Assembly (NCBI GenBank): GCA_009695395.1
Contig: SIBB01000216.1
Span: 1-6,446, forward strand
From: Pedosphaera sp.
Lineage (GTDB): Bacteria > Verrucomicrobiota > Verrucomicrobiia > Limisphaerales > SXTU01
Direction of reading: 5' to 3'
DNA: 6,446 nt
Of this stretch, positions 5,701-6,446 are shown in pieces (the stretch's first letter is position 1; each line of letters begins with the position of its first letter). The position numbers and the translations under genes are program-made. The notes under the pieces were generated by a model. The model was not told where the DNA came from. It worked only from the letters and a program-made list of their open reading frames with translations, and did no database searches.

Positions 5701-6446
5701 GTGACGATTCTGTCCCTGCACGAACTCCACGCCGCACTCGGCGCAACCTTCCTCACCGTTCACGGCGCGGAAGTTGTCGCTGACTTTGGCGACGTCCCCG
5801 CCGAACTCACCGCCCTGCGCGACACCGTCGGCCTCCTCGACCTTAGCCACCGCAGCCGCCTTTGCCTGATGGGCGCGGACCGCGTGAAGTTTCTCCACGG
5901 CCAGGTCACGAACGATGTGCAACGTCTCGCGGTCGGCGAGGGGTGTTACGCCGCCCTCGTCAACGCGAAGGGCAAGATGCACAGCGACCTGAGCATCTAC
6001 CGCCTCGCCGACGAACTCCTCCTCGACTTTGAGCCGGGCTACACCGCCGCCGTCGCGCAACGCTTGGAGAAATACATCATCACCGACGACGTGCAGCTCC
6101 TCGACGCCGCCCCGCACTACGGCCTCCTCAGTGTCCAAGGCCCGCGCGCCGCCGGGACAGTCTCGGCGCTGGGACTGGATTGGAAACTGCCGGAGAAGCC
6201 CCTGACCTTCAGCGCCCACGCCGACCCCACGCTCGGCCAGCTCTACCTCATGCGCCGCGCCGGCAGCGGCTTCGACCTCTTCATCCCCACCGCCGCCCTC
6301 GGTGCCGTCTTCGACAAACTCCTCGCCGCCGCGAAAGCCCTCGGCGGCCGCGCCTGCGGTTGGCAAGCGCTGGAGCACGCCCGCATCGCCGCTGGCATCC
6401 CACGCTTCGGTCAGGACATGGATGAAGCCAACCTCCCGCCCGAAGC
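5701..6446 (+). CDS. YgfZ/GcvT-fold folate-binding protein (3' end beyond window)
   Basis: This open frame runs off the window; 248 complete codons are present. The translation shows the aminomethyltransferase/T-protein fold. Recognisable parts are GLLDLSHRSRLCLMG at about residues 47-61, LHGQVTNDVQRLAVGEGCYAAL around 66-87, an N-x-KG segment, a VQGP motif near 149-152, and near the edge IPRFGQDMDEANLPPEA. The last segment, with LPPEA, matches the YgfZ/IBA57-like branch better than true GcvT. The diagnostic KGCYxGQE motif would lie just past the window, so the branch is not proven. YgfZ/IBA57 proteins use folate and support Fe-S cluster assembly or repair; GcvT acts in glycine cleavage. GTG at 5701 is the only sensible start: an in-frame TAG lies at 5674-5676, and the first internal ATG would remove part of the fold. 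It has its own short intergenic region and is probably outside the redox operon. Confidence 0.85.
   Translation, partial: MTILSLHELHAALGATFLTVHGAEVVADFGDVPAELTALRDTVGLLDLSHRSRLCLMGADRVKFLHGQVTNDVQRLAVGEGCYAALVNAKGKMHSDLSIYRLADELLLDFEPGYTAAVAQRLEKYIITDDVQLLDAAPHYGLLSVQGPRAAGTVSALGLDWKLPEKPLTFSAHADPTLGQLYLMRRAGSGFDLFIPTAALGAVFDKLLAAAKALGGRACGWQALEHARIAAGIPRFGQDMDEANLPPE

Noticed and set aside
4333..6378. 681-codon minus-strand open frame opposite the cytochrome and YgfZ-like genes
   Set aside because: It overlaps two strongly supported + strand genes, including ten haem motifs. Its translation is low-complexity Ala/Gly/Val/Glu-rich, typical of the antisense shadow of GC-rich coding DNA, with no recognisable domain.

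Overview
The window is GC-rich, tightly packed DNA. Every supported gene is on the + strand, and together they look like a chromosomal locus of a Gram-negative-type bacterium: there is a periplasm-facing multihaem cytochrome and membrane-anchored redox proteins. Recognisable Shine-Dalgarno sequences are mostly absent, and the last gene starts with GTG just downstream of a -10-like hexamer. That style would suit Verrucomicrobiota or a related phylum, but this taxonomic guess is weak. I see no rRNA, tRNA, transposase, integrase or CRISPR array.

Bases 1-89 are a relatively AT-rich leader with one weak candidate promoter. Bases 90-5628 hold four genes that behave as one operon, with junctions of +5 nt, a 4-nt ATGA overlap and 0 nt (TGA directly followed by ATG). 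In order they encode: (1) a membrane-anchored NAD(P)H:FAD reductase with a C-terminal plant-type [2Fe-2S] ferredoxin domain; (2) a fusion of two cyclic-nucleotide-binding (CNB) folds with a DmsB/NrfC-like ferredoxin module carrying 16 cysteines for four [4Fe-4S] clusters; (3) a five-helix integral membrane protein with two His-X13-His pairs, predicted to hold two b haems; (4) a membrane-anchored decahaem cytochrome c with an unusual Cys-rich N-terminal segment on the predicted cytoplasmic side. Bases 5629-5700 are a short intergenic gap with GC-rich hairpins and a possible -10 element. From 5701 a separate gene encodes a YgfZ/GcvT-fold folate-binding protein that runs off the window end.

Read together, the four operon genes spell out a plausible transmembrane electron wire: NAD(P)H to FAD to [2Fe-2S], then four [4Fe-4S] clusters, cytoplasmic-side haem b, periplasmic-side haem b, and finally ten c haems. 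The electron-carrying ferredoxin is itself fused to a ligand-sensing CNB module, which suggests that electron flow may be gated by a small molecule. The direction of flow, the terminal partner and the CNB ligand cannot be read from the sequence. No terminal reductase, molybdenum catalytic subunit or outer-membrane porin is encoded here. The YgfZ-like neighbour belongs to a family linked to Fe-S cluster maintenance, which fits the Fe-S-rich operon, but the adjacency may be chance.
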